NCBI RefSeq assembly: GCF_000169195.2
Contig: NC_016023.1
Span: forward strand, 434,001 to 498,000
DNA: 64,000 nt
Origin: Heyndrickxia coagulans 36D1
GTDB lineage: Bacteria; Bacillota; Bacilli; Bacillales; Bacillaceae_C
Direction of reading: 5' to 3'
Positions within the stretch are counted from its first letter, which is position 1, and every line of letters starts with the position of its first letter. This document shows positions 1 through 9,215 of the stretch, piece by piece. The notes under the pieces are model-generated. The model worked only from the letters and a program-made list of their open reading frames with translations, ran no database searches and was not told the origin of the DNA. A program made the translations under genes and the position numbers.

Positions 1-1
1 G

Positions 2-832
2 TTTGAGAAAAAAACAGCGGCGTACAAAGAAAAGGGAATCGATTTTTTTAACGCCAAGTATTTAACAAAAATGGAAGTTTACGAATGCCTTTATGCAAAC
101 CGATTTTTGCGGCCGTATTTACCGGAAACTTGCCGGTACGGGCCAGCGTGCCTTGCGGAAAAACTTGAGGCATCAAGCGTCCTGTATGTCAAGCCCGAAA
201 ACGGAAGCCAGGGGCGCGGCATCATCCGGATTGAAAAAATGGAAGGCCGTTTCCTCCTTGGCCATACGCACAAGGAAAACAGTTTGCCGGAAGTTGCAGA
301 AAATGTGGAAGACATCGTTAAAAAAATGGACCAACTCACCGGAACCCTTCCGTATATTCTTCAACAAGGCATTCCATTGCTTTCGGCAGATGGAAGGCAA
401 ACCGATTTCCGGTTTCTTGTCTGGAGAACCGGCGCAAAAAACGATTGGCAGATCGCGTCATCCCTCGCAAGAACAGCGGCAGATGATGCGATTGTATCAA
501 ACCTCTCACAAGGAGGGCTTCCGGCAAAACCGGCGCCGCTGATCTTCCATCATTTTGGAAAGGAAAAAGGCCGGCTTGTGCTGGAACTCATGCACGAGCT
601 GGCGGAAGCCGCCGCCATCACGCTCTGTTCTGCCGGAAACGGGCATTTTGCGGAATTCGGGATCGATTTAGGCGTGGACCGGGAAGGAAAACCGTGGGTA
701 ATTGAAGCAAACGTTAAGCCGTCTAAGGCCGCGTTTGGTGTATCCCGCGGCGGCATCCGCCCATCCGTAAAAGCACTTTACCGTTACGGTTTATTTCTAT
801 GGACTGAAAGGGGAATGGAACATGCCGGATAA
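2..832 (+). CDS. YheC/YheD-family ATP-grasp protein, 5' end outside the window
   Basis: The frame is open from base 2 with no start codon, and its first visible residues (FNAKYLTKMEVYEC) match an internal stretch of the three downstream paralogues. The gene therefore begins before the window; the ATG at 71 is internal. About 276 residues of the ATP-grasp region are visible, with the lysine-containing segment VLYVKPENGSQGRGI, the DFRFLVWR segment, and the metal-binding end EFGIDLGVDREGKPWVIEANVKPSK. B. subtilis YheC and YheD are spore-coat-associated proteins of this family; the substrate they ligate is not established. The next gene overlaps the 3' end by 11 bp, so the cluster is probably co-translated. 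Family assignment is firm, biochemical role unknown. Confidence 0.85.
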   Translation, partial: FEKKTAAYKEKGIDFFNAKYLTKMEVYECLYANRFLRPYLPETCRYGPACLAEKLEASSVLYVKPENGSQGRGIIRIEKMEGRFLLGHTHKENSLPEVAENVEDIVKKMDQLTGTLPYILQQGIPLLSADGRQTDFRFLVWRTGAKNDWQIASSLARTAADDAIVSNLSQGGLPAKPAPLIFHHFGKEKGRLVLELMHELAEAAAITLCSAGNGHFAEFGIDLGVDREGKPWVIEANVKPSKAAFGVSRGGIRPSVKALYRYGLFLWTERGMEHAG

Positions 833-1919
833 ATTAGGCATTCTAACGCTGGATCCTGCTTCCCGGCAGGAATATTTTGACCAAATGGCACATGAATCAA
901 AAAAATACGGGACCGATCTTTATTCATTCTCCCCCCTTGATTTACTGCCCGGCACGCAGAAAGCAAAAGGACTCCATTTTGACACTGCAAGCGGCATATG
1001 GAAAGAAGAAGTTTTCCAAATTCCGGAATTCCTTTATGACCGCTGCTTTTACGGTGAAGACCAGCCATCAAAAGATGCCAAAAAAATTGTCGCATGGCTG
1101 AAAGAACGGAAAGACCTTACCTTTCTCGGATACGGGCTGCCGAATAAAGCCATGCTTTATGACCGCCTAAAGGAAATTCCGGAGATCTCTCCGTATTTGC
1201 CGGAGACAGTAAAGGCGGACAGCACGGGAACGGTTTTGCGGGAGCTGAACAAATACCTTTCCATTATTTTAAAACCGGCAAACGGTGCGCATGGTTATGC
1301 GGTATATTCCCTCGAAAAGAGAACGGGCGGACTGCTTGTGAGTACGACGAAAAACGGCAGTCTTATATCGCGGAACTTCGACCGTTTGGATCAATTTCAA
1401 GCTTGGCTCAATCAGCTGCTTGGAAAGCATGATTTTCTCATTCAGGCAAGGATTGACAATATGGACCGGAAAAACCGGCCTTTTGATCTCCGCATCTTTT
1501 TGCAAAAAGACAGCCGCGGCGAGTGGCAGGAAGTGGCGCGGGGCATCCGTACCGGCATGGAAAACGGCATTCTAACCAATTTGAGCGCAGGGGCAAGCCT
1601 CTCAACATACGAGAACTGGCAACGCGAAACGCCGCATTTTAATCACGTCTATATCAGCCAGGAAATCTCTGACATCATCAGCACCTTGCCGGCTGTTTTG
1701 GAAGAAACTTTTCAACCGCTGTTTGAGCTGGGGATCGATCTGCTCATTGCGGGAGACCAATCGATCTGGATACTCGACATCAATTCGAAACCGGGCAGGA
1801 AAATGGTCAGCCTTCTCCATCCGGAAAAAACCGGGCAAATGGCTGAAGCCCCGCTTGCCTACTGCCGGCATTTACAGGAAACCGGAAGCTGCGCGCGGGC
1901 AAATATCGAAACTGTATAG
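822..1919 (+). CDS. YheC/YheD-family spore-coat-associated ATP-grasp protein (second copy)
   Basis: This 365-residue protein starts at an ATG preceded by AAAGGGG about 8 bases upstream, inside the 3' end of the previous gene. An N-terminal module of about 130 residues (PEFLYDRCFYG) precedes the ATP-grasp fold: ISPYLPETVKA, the nucleotide-binding strand IILKPANGAHGYAVY, DLRIFLQKD, and the C-terminal ELGIDLLIAG...ILDINSKPGRK that should carry the metal ligands. Compared with the first copy the ATP-binding loop lacks the usual SQG/SLG triplet (it reads GAHG), so activity may differ. It lies in a four-gene same-strand cluster. The family is known from Bacillus spore coats; the product of the ligase reaction is unknown. 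Confidence 0.82.
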   Translation: MPDKLGILTLDPASRQEYFDQMAHESKKYGTDLYSFSPLDLLPGTQKAKGLHFDTASGIWKEEVFQIPEFLYDRCFYGEDQPSKDAKKIVAWLKERKDLTFLGYGLPNKAMLYDRLKEIPEISPYLPETVKADSTGTVLRELNKYLSIILKPANGAHGYAVYSLEKRTGGLLVSTTKNGSLISRNFDRLDQFQAWLNQLLGKHDFLIQARIDNMDRKNRPFDLRIFLQKDSRGEWQEVARGIRTGMENGILTNLSAGASLSTYENWQRETPHFNHVYISQEISDIISTLPAVLEETFQPLFELGIDLLIAGDQSIWILDINSKPGRKMVSLLHPEKTGQMAEAPLAYCRHLQETGSCARANIETV

Positions 1920-1953
1920 CACGAAGCTGAAAATGAAACGAGGTGTTTTGCAA

Positions 1954-3315
1954 ATGGCTAGAAAATATAAAATCGAGTTTTTTGAGGCATCCGACCCGAT
2001 CCTGTACACGCCGCAAAGCCTTCCGATACTTGAACACACCGACAAAGTGGCTTTCGGCTCTAAGATCGCTGCCGCAAAAATCGAACCGCATCCAAATGGC
2101 CGCAATGTTTTTTCCGTCTCAAGCGCACTTGCCGGTGAACTGAGAATGCCCGCCTTTTTAACGGTTCTTCACTGTTTCCAAAACAGCGATATCCTAATGC
2201 TCGGCCCGCTTGTCGGCATTTTTACGGCCGGCTTCACCCCTTTTGAAAACCGGCCGGCCGGCGCAAGGTCAGCGTGGTTTGCAAAACTTCTTTCCGCCCA
2301 GCCGGACGCCGGTGTTGTGCCGTTTTTATTCGGCGAACAGCATATAGATTGGGAACAGGGTGTGATCACCGGCTACTTTTACGGGAGAGCGGGCTGGGAA
2401 AAACAGGAAGTTCCATTTCCCAATGCCATTTACGACCGGCTCCCGAACCGGAAGAGTGAAAAACTTGTAAATGCGCAGAAAATTAAAGAAAAATTGGAAA
2501 ATGAATATTTCATTCCATGGTACAATCCCGGTTTTTTCAACAAACTAGAAATTAACGAGCGGCTGTTTCAAGATCCGGATGTGCGCCCATATTTGCCGGA
2601 AACAAACCCGCTCACCTCTTTTCATCAAATTGAACGGATGCTGTCTGACTACGGGATGGTCTATATCAAACCGGTGAATGGCAGCCTTGGCCTCGGCGTC
2701 CATCAAATCCTTTACCACCATGCTTCCGGTGCGTATTATTGCCGGTACCGGGACACTGGCAACCGATTGTTAAAATTCAGCAGCCTTGAAAACTTAATGA
2801 ACCGTGTTTTTTCCAAAAAGCAATGGAACCGGCTGCTTGTCCAGCAGGGCATTTTTCTCGTAACAGACGGAGGGCGGCCGGTTGATTTCCGGGTCCATAC
2901 CAATAAAGACGGGGATGGAAACTGGGTCGTTACAGCAATCGCGGCAAAAGTGGCCGGCCCGGGAAGCCCGACAACGCATGTGAGAAGCGGCGGATTAATT
3001 AAAACACTTCCCGAGCTTACGGAAAACCCGGAACAACAGGAGATGTACCGGCATGCACTGGAAACAGCCGCCCTCAAACTTTCCCGTGCCATCGATGAAC
3101 ATGTCGAAGGAATCATTGGAGAAATCGGGTTTGACCTCGGCATCAGTACGGACGGAAAAGTATGGCTGTTTGAAGCCAATTCAAAGCCCGGGCGCTCCAT
3201 TTTCAACCATCCGTTCATGAAGGCGTGCGATTTATTGACGCGCAAAATGAGCTTATCATTTGCCGTTTATTTGACGGAACGGCAGGTGCAGTCACCAGGG
3301 GAAATGTTCCCATGA
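1954..3315 (+). CDS. YheC/YheD-family spore-coat-associated ATP-grasp protein (third copy)
   Basis: The frame is open further upstream, but the ATG at 1954 is the likely start: it follows AACGAGG by about 9 bases, and the preceding codons lie inside the previous gene. The resulting 453-residue protein is the longest of the four and has the complete family architecture. An N-terminal domain of roughly 200 residues (GPLVGIFTAGF; AIYDRLPNRK) is followed by the ATP-grasp region with VYIKPVNGSLGLGVH, DFRVHTNKDGDG and EIGFDLGISTDGKVWLFEANSKPGRS. Its stop codon overlaps the start of the next gene in an ATGA arrangement. The closest functional reference is B. subtilis YheC/YheD; the chemical substrate is not known. 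Confidence 0.85.
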   Translation: MARKYKIEFFEASDPILYTPQSLPILEHTDKVAFGSKIAAAKIEPHPNGRNVFSVSSALAGELRMPAFLTVLHCFQNSDILMLGPLVGIFTAGFTPFENRPAGARSAWFAKLLSAQPDAGVVPFLFGEQHIDWEQGVITGYFYGRAGWEKQEVPFPNAIYDRLPNRKSEKLVNAQKIKEKLENEYFIPWYNPGFFNKLEINERLFQDPDVRPYLPETNPLTSFHQIERMLSDYGMVYIKPVNGSLGLGVHQILYHHASGAYYCRYRDTGNRLLKFSSLENLMNRVFSKKQWNRLLVQQGIFLVTDGGRPVDFRVHTNKDGDGNWVVTAIAAKVAGPGSPTTHVRSGGLIKTLPELTENPEQQEMYRHALETAALKLSRAIDEHVEGIIGEIGFDLGISTDGKVWLFEANSKPGRSIFNHPFMKACDLLTRKMSLSFAVYLTERQVQSPGEMFP

Positions 3316-4493
3316 CCGTCATCTGGTTTGACCGCAAGGAAAAAATGTTTAAGCGCACTACCCCGTCCCCGCTTTTTTGGGGAAAAGAAGCGGAACTGAT
3401 TCCTTTCTCCGCGAAACCCGGTGAGGAAACGCCTCACCGCCTGATGTTAAAAGGAGCATCGGCCGGCCCCCTTATCGGGATACTTATCAGTAAATCAAAG
3501 AAAGCCATCAGCGGAGATCGTGATTTTTTTATCGCCATTCAACAAGCATTGCAGGAAAAACAGGGCGGTCTGTCTTTTTTATTCAGCCTTGCCGATATTT
3601 CAGCACATATTACCGGTGTGTTTTGGGATATAAAACAAGAAAAATGGCACAGGGCAATGTTCCCGCTTCCGGACGTGGTTTATAACCGGATCCGGAAGCG
3701 GGAGGAAGAATCGGGCGAAGATTTCCACCGCTTCACCACGCTTCTCCGGCAAAAAAGGATTCCTTTTTTCAACCCGCATTTTTTAAATAAATATGATGTG
3801 TACGAAAAATTGAAGCAGGACCCGGCGATTGCTGGTTTTCTTCCGGAAACGGCGCTTATTTCTGATGAAGACAGCTTGCACGCTTTTTTATTGACGCACA
3901 AGGATGTCTATATCAAGCCCGCCGCCCGTTCGCAAGGATACGGCATCCGCCGCATTGTAGAGGGACCCTGTGAGACATGGACATTTTACACGCCCCAATC
4001 CGCCCGCTTGCCCGCCAGCTTTTCGGATGTGTGGCAGGAGATTGGCCTGCTTGCGGAAAAAGAAACGTACATTGTCCAAGAAACCGTGCCAACATTATTG
4101 CTTGATGGTCGGAAATATGACTACCGTGTCCACGTCCATTACGACGGAACAGGTTACCGGGTTACCGGCATCGGCGTGCGGGTTGCCCGCCCCGGCGGCA
4201 TGACAACCCATACGGCAAAGGGCGGGGAAACGCTGGTGCTATCTTCCCGGGAAAAAACGGAGATTGAAAAAAAGCTTGCACCGCTCATTTCAGCATGCGG
4301 CAATGCTTTAGCGGAATCATACGGCTTTTTCGGGGAATTTACCGCTGACATCGCACCCGGCAATGAAGACAGCTTTTATTTGTTTGAACTGAATGCGAAA
4401 CCAATGTCCTTTGATGAACCTGAAATTGAAACAGCAAAAACCCAGAAACTTGCCGATTTGTTTTATGCCGTTACCGGATTTTTGGCAAAATGA
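3312..4493 (+). CDS. YheC/YheD-family spore-coat-associated ATP-grasp protein (fourth copy)
   Basis: The start chosen is the ATG at 3312, which overlaps the previous stop as ATGA and follows AGGGGAA by 9 bases; the longer frame from 3225 would lie wholly inside the preceding gene. The protein has 393 residues. It shows the family N-terminal domain (GPLIGILISKSKK; DVVYNRIRKREEE) and an ATP-grasp region with VYIKPAARSQGYGIR, DYRVHVHYDGTG, RVARPGGMTTHTAKGG and a C-terminal EFTADIAPGNEDSFYLFELNAKPMS. Its divergence from copies 1-3 suggests an old duplication rather than a recent one. It is the last gene of the overlapping cluster. Confidence 0.85.
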   Translation: MTVIWFDRKEKMFKRTTPSPLFWGKEAELIPFSAKPGEETPHRLMLKGASAGPLIGILISKSKKAISGDRDFFIAIQQALQEKQGGLSFLFSLADISAHITGVFWDIKQEKWHRAMFPLPDVVYNRIRKREEESGEDFHRFTTLLRQKRIPFFNPHFLNKYDVYEKLKQDPAIAGFLPETALISDEDSLHAFLLTHKDVYIKPAARSQGYGIRRIVEGPCETWTFYTPQSARLPASFSDVWQEIGLLAEKETYIVQETVPTLLLDGRKYDYRVHVHYDGTGYRVTGIGVRVARPGGMTTHTAKGGETLVLSSREKTEIEKKLAPLISACGNALAESYGFFGEFTADIAPGNEDSFYLFELNAKPMSFDEPEIETAKTQKLADLFYAVTGFLAK

Positions 4494-4558
4494 TTCCCTC
4501 CCTTTAAAAAAATTGAGTAAAATAGACTATATCCAATGAAAAACTGAGGGGTCCAAAC

Positions 4559-5446
4559 ATGCTGGAAAGATTAAAAACGAGGTATCCAAATGCTTGCATT
4601 GCAAATGAACCGATTGCGGCGAAACCTTTGTTGTGGTTTTGGATGGAAGAAGAAAAAAAGTATTTCGGGATTGATCCGGTCGAATTGACACCGGAAGAAA
4701 CGCTGCTGTTAAAGACATTATTCCCAAAATTTCAAGAAAATACTGCCGGCACGACGAGCGAAGCATCCAAATGGTATGACTACCTGTTTTTGCCGGATGC
4801 CGATGCCCCTGTCCATGACGGCGTATATCGCGTTACACAATTTGCGCTGGCAAAAGCAGGGTCGGATGTATCCGGCGTTCAGGAAGCTATCAAAAACATG
4901 TTTGTGCCTGATGTCTTGGTGATTGTGACCAATCAGCTGGAAGGCATTGTGATTGAAGAAAAAAGTGAAACAATTGCAACCAAAGACGATCTGACGGCAT
5001 CCCTCCGTGCGTTTGAAGGGGATTTCTACACCCCTGTTTTGCTGTATTTAGGCGAATTTCAGGAAATGGCAGCATTAAAGCACCACTTCTCATTCGAACG
5101 CCGGCTTTTCGAATTTGCCAAAAGCCGCCGGAAAACGTCCGCTTTGTTCACGGTTCATTCCCTGCTTCCCCTTTATTTGCTGTCTAATTTGCCTGAAAGT
5201 GAAAAGGGCCTGCTCTTTCAATCCCTGCACGGGCTGTTTGAAGAAGACCGGGAAATGGGGCAAACGATCAAACGGTATCTTGAAAATTTTGCGAATGCCA
5301 GCCTGACGGCAAAACAATTATTCATCCACCGCAATTCCTTGCAGTACCGGATTGAAAAATTCGAAGAAAAAACGGGTTTGAATTTAAAACATTTTACAGA
5401 TGCGATCTTTGCGTATTTCGCCTGTCTCGAAACCTTTGGCGGCTAA
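4559..5446 (+). CDS. yxkF: PucR/CdaR-type helix-turn-helix regulator (YxkF-like)
   Basis: This 295-residue protein ends in the PucR-type helix-turn-helix: TAKQLFIHRNSLQYRIEKFEEKTGLNL (quoted region about residues 254-280) carries the HRNS-x-YR signature typical of that family. The N-terminal 230 residues resemble no enzyme and probably sense a signal. The start follows GAGGGG by 7 bases. It lies directly upstream of msmX on the same strand, the same order as yxkF-msmX in B. subtilis, which supports the name and suggests a role in sugar-transporter control. Target genes cannot be read from the sequence. Helix-turn-helix family is clear; the orthology rests on neighbourhood. Confidence 0.78.
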   Translation: MLERLKTRYPNACIANEPIAAKPLLWFWMEEEKKYFGIDPVELTPEETLLLKTLFPKFQENTAGTTSEASKWYDYLFLPDADAPVHDGVYRVTQFALAKAGSDVSGVQEAIKNMFVPDVLVIVTNQLEGIVIEEKSETIATKDDLTASLRAFEGDFYTPVLLYLGEFQEMAALKHHFSFERRLFEFAKSRRKTSALFTVHSLLPLYLLSNLPESEKGLLFQSLHGLFEEDREMGQTIKRYLENFANASLTAKQLFIHRNSLQYRIEKFEEKTGLNLKHFTDAIFAYFACLETFGG

Positions 5447-5755
5447 CCCTTCCGATAAGTCTTACGTGATCTGCCTTGAGATGGAATAGGCCTATTTTAC
5501 AAAAAATGGTTGTATCAAGAGTGGCATGCCGGCATCAGCTCCCATGTTGTAATGAATGCGGCAACCAGAAGAATGGAAAACGAGCTGCTTTTACATTGCC
5601 AGGATCCCGGCTCTCTCATTTCACTGCGTCAACCGGGAAAATCGTGTGGGCAGAGTGCCGAAAATCGCCCTGAATTTTTTGTGCATCCTGACGTTCCCAT
5701 TATGAAATGGTTTTCTTTATAATAAAGACAACTTATAACGGGGGAGGATTTTACG
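5447..5755. other. Intergenic stretch upstream of msmX
   Basis: No convincing gene is visible in these 309 bases. Two overlapping short reading frames of 65-70 codons exist between 5476 and 5722, but neither has a ribosome binding site or a recognisable product. The right end holds a possible SigA promoter for msmX: TTCCCA at 5694, an 18-bp spacer and TATAAT at 5718-5723, followed by a strong GGGGGAGG site before the ATG at 5756. Confidence 0.5.
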
Positions 5756-6850
5756 ATGACAGAACTTGCGCTTGAGCATATTTATAAGATTTACGACAAT
5801 AATGTAACCGCTGTATCCGATTTTAATCTACATATTAATGACAAGGAATTCATTGTATTTGTCGGTCCTTCCGGCTGCGGGAAATCGACGACGCTCAGGA
5901 TGATTGCCGGGCTTGAAGAAATTTCAAAAGGCGATTTATACATGGATGGCAAACGGGTGAACGATGTCGCGCCGAAAGATCGTGATATCGCGATGGTATT
6001 CCAGAACTACGCGCTTTATCCGCATATGACGGTATACGACAATATGGCATTCGGGCTGAAACTCCGCAAAGTGCCGAAAGCGGAAATTGACAAGCGGGTA
6101 CAGGAAGCCGCAAAAATTCTTGGCCTTGAAGAATATTTAAAACGGAAACCAAAAGCTTTATCAGGCGGACAAAGGCAACGGGTTGCCCTCGGCCGCGCGA
6201 TTGTACGGGATGCAAAAGTCTTCCTCATGGACGAACCTTTATCAAATCTGGACGCAAAATTGCGGGTGCAAATGCGGGCCGAAATTGCCCGGCTTCACCA
6301 GCGTTTGCAAACGACGACCATTTATGTGACGCATGACCAGACGGAAGCAATGACGATGGCTTCGAGGATTGTCGTCATGAAAGATGGTGTCATCCAGCAA
6401 GTCGGAACGCCGCGTGAAGTATACGACTCACCTGCTAACCTGTTCGTCGCCGGTTTTATCGGCTCACCAGCGATGAACTTCTTCCGCGGTAAACTGGATA
6501 ACGGCAAATTCCACTTAAACGAATCGGTTCAGATTGATGTGCCGGAAGGAAAAATGAAACACTTGAAAAGCCATATCGGGAAAGATGTCATCCTCGGCGT
6601 CCGCCCCGAAGACATCCACGATGAACCTGTTTTCATTGAGACAATGCCGGGCGCTACCATCAAAGCCACGATTGATGTTTCCGAACTTCATGGCGCTGAA
6701 ACAATGCTTTATTCCAGAATCAACGGGCAAGAGTTTATCTCCCGCATCGATTCCAGGACGGTTGTCAAACCGGGTGACGAAATTACGCTCGGGCTTGATA
6801 TGAACAAAGCCCATTTCTTTGATGCTGAAACAGAATTAAGGATTGGGTGA
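5756..6850 (+). CDS. msmX: Multi-sugar ABC importer ATPase MsmX (UgpC/MalK-type)
   Basis: The 364-residue protein is a complete CUT1-family ATPase: Walker [10 protein letters not shown] (about residues 38-46), Q-loop, signature LSGGQRQR, Walker B VFLMDEPLSNLD, and a switch histidine in YVTHDQTEA. The C-terminal 120 residues form the regulatory OB/TOBE domain (ILGVRPEDIHDE). In Bacillus, MsmX is a shared ATPase that energises several oligosaccharide importers whose own operons lack an ATPase, so standing alone without permeases is expected. The ATG follows GGGGGAGG. A strong terminator follows the stop. The main alternative name, UgpC, denotes the same family. Confidence 0.92.
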   Translation: MTELALEHIYKIYDNNVTAVSDFNLHINDKEFIVFVGPSGCGKSTTLRMIAGLEEISKGDLYMDGKRVNDVAPKDRDIAMVFQNYALYPHMTVYDNMAFGLKLRKVPKAEIDKRVQEAAKILGLEEYLKRKPKALSGGQRQRVALGRAIVRDAKVFLMDEPLSNLDAKLRVQMRAEIARLHQRLQTTTIYVTHDQTEAMTMASRIVVMKDGVIQQVGTPREVYDSPANLFVAGFIGSPAMNFFRGKLDNGKFHLNESVQIDVPEGKMKHLKSHIGKDVILGVRPEDIHDEPVFIETMPGATIKATIDVSELHGAETMLYSRINGQEFISRIDSRTVVKPGDEITLGLDMNKAHFFDAETELRIG

Positions 6851-6855
6851 ATAGA

Positions 6856-6888
6856 AATGCCGGCTGCTGGTTGCAGCCGGCATTTTTT
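6856..6888 (+). terminator. Rho-independent terminator of msmX
   Basis: Perfect 12-bp arms AATGCCGGCTGC (6856-6867) and GCAGCCGGCATT (6873-6884) enclose a 5-base loop and run into six T residues, 6 bases after the msmX stop codon. Confidence 0.9.
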
Positions 6889-6925
6889 CACTGCAAAAAT
6901 CACCAGCGATTACCATCCAGGAACC

Positions 6926-6955
6926 AGTATAATTAAAATTTTTTCCTCCATAATA
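6926..6955 (+). promoter_or_regulatory. Candidate SigG-type promoter for the SASP gene
   Basis: AGTATA at 6926-6931, a 17-bp spacer and CATAATA at 6949-6955 resemble the forespore SigG consensus (TGAATA / CATACTA, 4 of 6 and 6 of 7). Its position about 120 bp upstream of the SASP start and the SigG dependence of such genes in Bacillus support it. No transcript evidence. Confidence 0.5.
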
Positions 6956-7072
6956 CGTAGTACATCGATCAAATTCCGCTGGGTTCAACCAAGAAGGTGG
7001 CGGGGAATTCCCCGCTTGCTGGTGCAATTCCAGCCGACCCAACCAAAAACTTACAACGAGGAGATGACACAG

Positions 7073-7279
7073 ATGGCAAACAACAGCAATTCAAACCAAT
7101 TGTTAGTTTCCGGTGCTGAGCAGGCTCTCGACCAAATGAAATACGAAATTGCACAAGAATTCGGCGTAAACCTCGGCGCAGATACGACATCCCGCGCGAA
7201 CGGATCTGTCGGGGGAGAAATTACAAAACGCCTTGTGCAAATGGCTGAACAACAACTTGGTGGTACTTTCCATTCGTAA
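7073..7279 (+). CDS. Alpha/beta-type small acid-soluble spore protein
   Basis: The 68-residue protein is a typical alpha/beta SASP that coats forespore DNA and is degraded at germination. It has the germination-protease cleavage region [10 protein letters not shown] (cut after the E), the conserved [19 protein letters not shown] and the C-terminal block [14 protein letters not shown]. The ATG at 7073 is preferred over the one at 7064 because the GAGGAG site lies 9 bases before it. It is monocistronic, with its own candidate SigG promoter and a shared downstream terminator facing fumC. Which ssp paralogue it is cannot be decided without the other copies. Confidence 0.95.
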   Translation: MANNSNSNQLLVSGAEQALDQMKYEIAQEFGVNLGADTTSRANGSVGGEITKRLVQMAEQQLGGTFHS

Positions 7280-7300
7280 TAAAACAAACCAATAAAATGG

Positions 7301-7338
7301 CTGAAAAAAAGGGGGGCAATCGCCTCCCTTTTTTTCAG
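7301..7338. terminator. Bidirectional terminator between the SASP gene and fumC
   Basis: CTGAAAAAAAGGGGGGC and GCCTCCCTTTTTTTCAG form a 17-bp stem with one G-U pair. A/T tracts on both sides let it stop transcripts from either convergent gene. The distal arm covers the last codon and stop of fumC. Confidence 0.85.
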
Positions 7339-8723
7339 TGATTTAAATTGACCATTTTTTCCGGCACAATCCACTCCTCATATTGTTCTTCGGTTACATA
7401 ACCTGTTTTAATGGCGGCTTCTTTCAGCGTCGTACCTTCCTTGAAAGCAAGTTTCGCGATTTGGGCCGCTTTTTCATAACCGATATGCGGATTTAAGGCC
7501 GTCACCAGCATGAGGGAACGATTGACATTTTCCCGGATCGTTTCTACATTCGGTTCGATGCCGCGCACGCATCTTTCACCAAATGACTTCATCGCATCGC
7601 CGAGCAGATGGACGGACTGCAGGAAGTTGTATATAATTACCGGTTTAAATACATTTAATTCAAAGTTGCCCTGGCTCGCGGCAAACCCGATTGCGGCATC
7701 ATTCCCGAATACTTGGACCGCTACCATCGTCAACGCTTCGCACTGGGTCGGGTTGACTTTGCCAGGCATAATCGAGCTGCCCGGTTCATTGGCCGGGATC
7801 GTAATCTCACCGATTCCGCTTCTCGGCCCGCTTGCAAGCCATCTGACATCATTGGCCATTTTCATTAAATCTGCAGCAAGGCCTTTTAATGCCCCGTGGA
7901 CATGAACGATTTCGTCATGGCTTGTGAGCGCATGGAATTTGTTATCAGAAGAAACAAACGGGTAGCCGGTCTGTTTTTCCAGTTCTTCCGCAACTTTATC
8001 ACCGAAAGTCGGGTCCGCATTAATGCCGGTACCAACAGCCGTGCCGCCGATCGCCAGGTTCAAAATATGTTTTGCACTTTCTTTGATCATGCGTTCGCTT
8101 TTTTCCAGCATGGCACGCCAGCCGCTGATTTCCTGGCCGAGAGTAAGCGGGGTTGCATCCTGCAAATGCGTGCGCCCGATTTTGATGATTTTCATGTATG
8201 CTTTTTCTTTTTCAAGCAGCGTTTCTTTCAGCTGTTCCAGCGGCGGCAACAGCCTTGTCTGTAGTTCATGGTAGGCGGCAATATGCATTGCAGTCGGGAA
8301 CGTATCGTTCGAGCTTTGCGACATATTCACATCATCGTTCGGATGGACGTGTTCAGCACTATTTTCTCCGGAAAGAATTTCGTTTGCCCTTCTTGCCACC
8401 ACCTCATTCACATTCATGTTTGACTGGGTGCCGCTGCCTGTTTGCCAGACAACAAGTGGAAAATGTTCATCAAATTTCCCGTCCAGCACTTCTTCACAAG
8501 CCTGGACAATGGCCTTCATTTTGGCATCCGATAATTTGCCGAGGCGATTGTTGCTGACGGCAGCCGCCTTTTTCAAATGGGCAAAAGCGCGGATCACTTC
8601 CATCGGCATTTTTTCCCCGCCGATCGGGAAGTTTTCCTTGCTGCGCTGCGTTTGTGCCCCCCAATATTTGTCCCGCGGCACTTTCATTTCTCCGAGTGTG
8701 TCTTTTTCAATTCGGTACTCCAC
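7335..8723 (-). CDS. fumC: Class II fumarate hydratase
   Basis: This 462-residue protein has the full class II fumarase sequence, including the superfamily signature [11 protein letters not shown] (about residues 317-327), [11 protein letters not shown] and [10 protein letters not shown]. It interconverts fumarate and malate in the TCA cycle as a soluble iron-independent tetramer; the B. subtilis equivalent is citG/fumC. Translation begins at GTG (8723), 8 bases after AGGAGGGG. It is transcribed alone toward the SASP gene, with a shared terminator between them. Argininosuccinate lyase and aspartase belong to the same superfamily, but length and active-site segments fit fumarase. Confidence 0.95.
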   Translation of the reverse strand: MEYRIEKDTLGEMKVPRDKYWGAQTQRSKENFPIGGEKMPMEVIRAFAHLKKAAAVSNNRLGKLSDAKMKAIVQACEEVLDGKFDEHFPLVVWQTGSGTQSNMNVNEVVARRANEILSGENSAEHVHPNDDVNMSQSSNDTFPTAMHIAAYHELQTRLLPPLEQLKETLLEKEKAYMKIIKIGRTHLQDATPLTLGQEISGWRAMLEKSERMIKESAKHILNLAIGGTAVGTGINADPTFGDKVAEELEKQTGYPFVSSDNKFHALTSHDEIVHVHGALKGLAADLMKMANDVRWLASGPRSGIGEITIPANEPGSSIMPGKVNPTQCEALTMVAVQVFGNDAAIGFAASQGNFELNVFKPVIIYNFLQSVHLLGDAMKSFGERCVRGIEPNVETIRENVNRSLMLVTALNPHIGYEKAAQIAKLAFKEGTTLKEAAIKTGYVTEEQYEEWIVPEKMVNLNH

Positions 8724-8824
8724 TTTCTTCCCCTCCTGTATGTGCTTACAATTGAGTTTTGCAAAACGGTGGAAACGGTGGCAAGCCTAAAAAACTTGCC
8801 GGTATGTAGCTGCAAGTTTATTTT

Positions 8825-8854
8825 ACTATAAATTCCCGCAAAGCAACACCTCAA
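8825..8854 (-). promoter_or_regulatory. Candidate SigA promoter of fumC
   Basis: On the minus strand TTGAGG (8849-8854), an 18-bp spacer and TATAGT (8825-8830) precede the GTG start by about 100 bases. Match is moderate. Confidence 0.35.
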
Positions 8855-9160
8855 CGCTCGCGAGTCGCTGATCAATTCCTTTTTGAAAACAATTTTCAGG
8901 AATGAAACTTGCACCAAAAAAGCGGCATATCCGTTCACGAGCCGGCCAATGCCGTACATTTACCGTTTGCCGGTATCACAGTCCTGAAAAAATGCCTGCC
9001 ACTCTCCGGATTTGCCGGATTGTAACAGACATCATTCCCCGCTAACGACCGCTTGAACGGCACCCCTGCTGACTCAGGCCGGCCGTTTTTTCAATGCATT
9101 GCGGGTCGCTACCGCCCTGAGCAGCCTGTTCGCAATGGTGTGCATTTATTTTATTTCATA
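8855..9160. other. Intergenic stretch upstream of fumC
   Basis: About 300 bases with no supported gene. Frames crossing it are short, lack ribosome binding sites and show no family resemblance. The left neighbour is the fumC promoter region, the right neighbour the decayed third copy of the Rpn tail. Confidence 0.4.
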
Positions 9161-9215
9161 TATTCGCGAAATCAAAATAAAAATTCGGCAGCTTCAATAC
9201 TTGTCCTGCTTTGTC
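9161..9215 (-). pseudogene. Decayed third copy of the Rpn C-terminal tail segment
   Basis: Read in the +1 frame relative to the preceding small gene, these bases give DKAGQVLKLPNFYFDFAN, plainly related to DEAEQVLKLPNSYFDRG, found in both the full-length nuclease and the small tail gene. The homology stops at 9161, so only the first part of the segment remains and it is out of frame. Confidence 0.7.

Noticed and set aside
1723-1953. N-terminal extension of the third ATP-grasp gene
   Set aside because: These codons overlap the preceding gene's essential C-terminus, and a proper site precedes the ATG at 1954.
5476-5722. Two overlapping short frames upstream of msmX
   Set aside because: No ribosome binding site, unusual amino-acid content, and the msmX promoter overlaps the end.
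6857-7072. Long N-terminal extension of the SASP reading frame
   Set aside because: It would include the msmX terminator; the SASP family begins at the MANNSNSN methionine.
8198-8790. Plus-strand frames opposite fumC
   Set aside because: Antisense shadows of a well-conserved enzyme gene.
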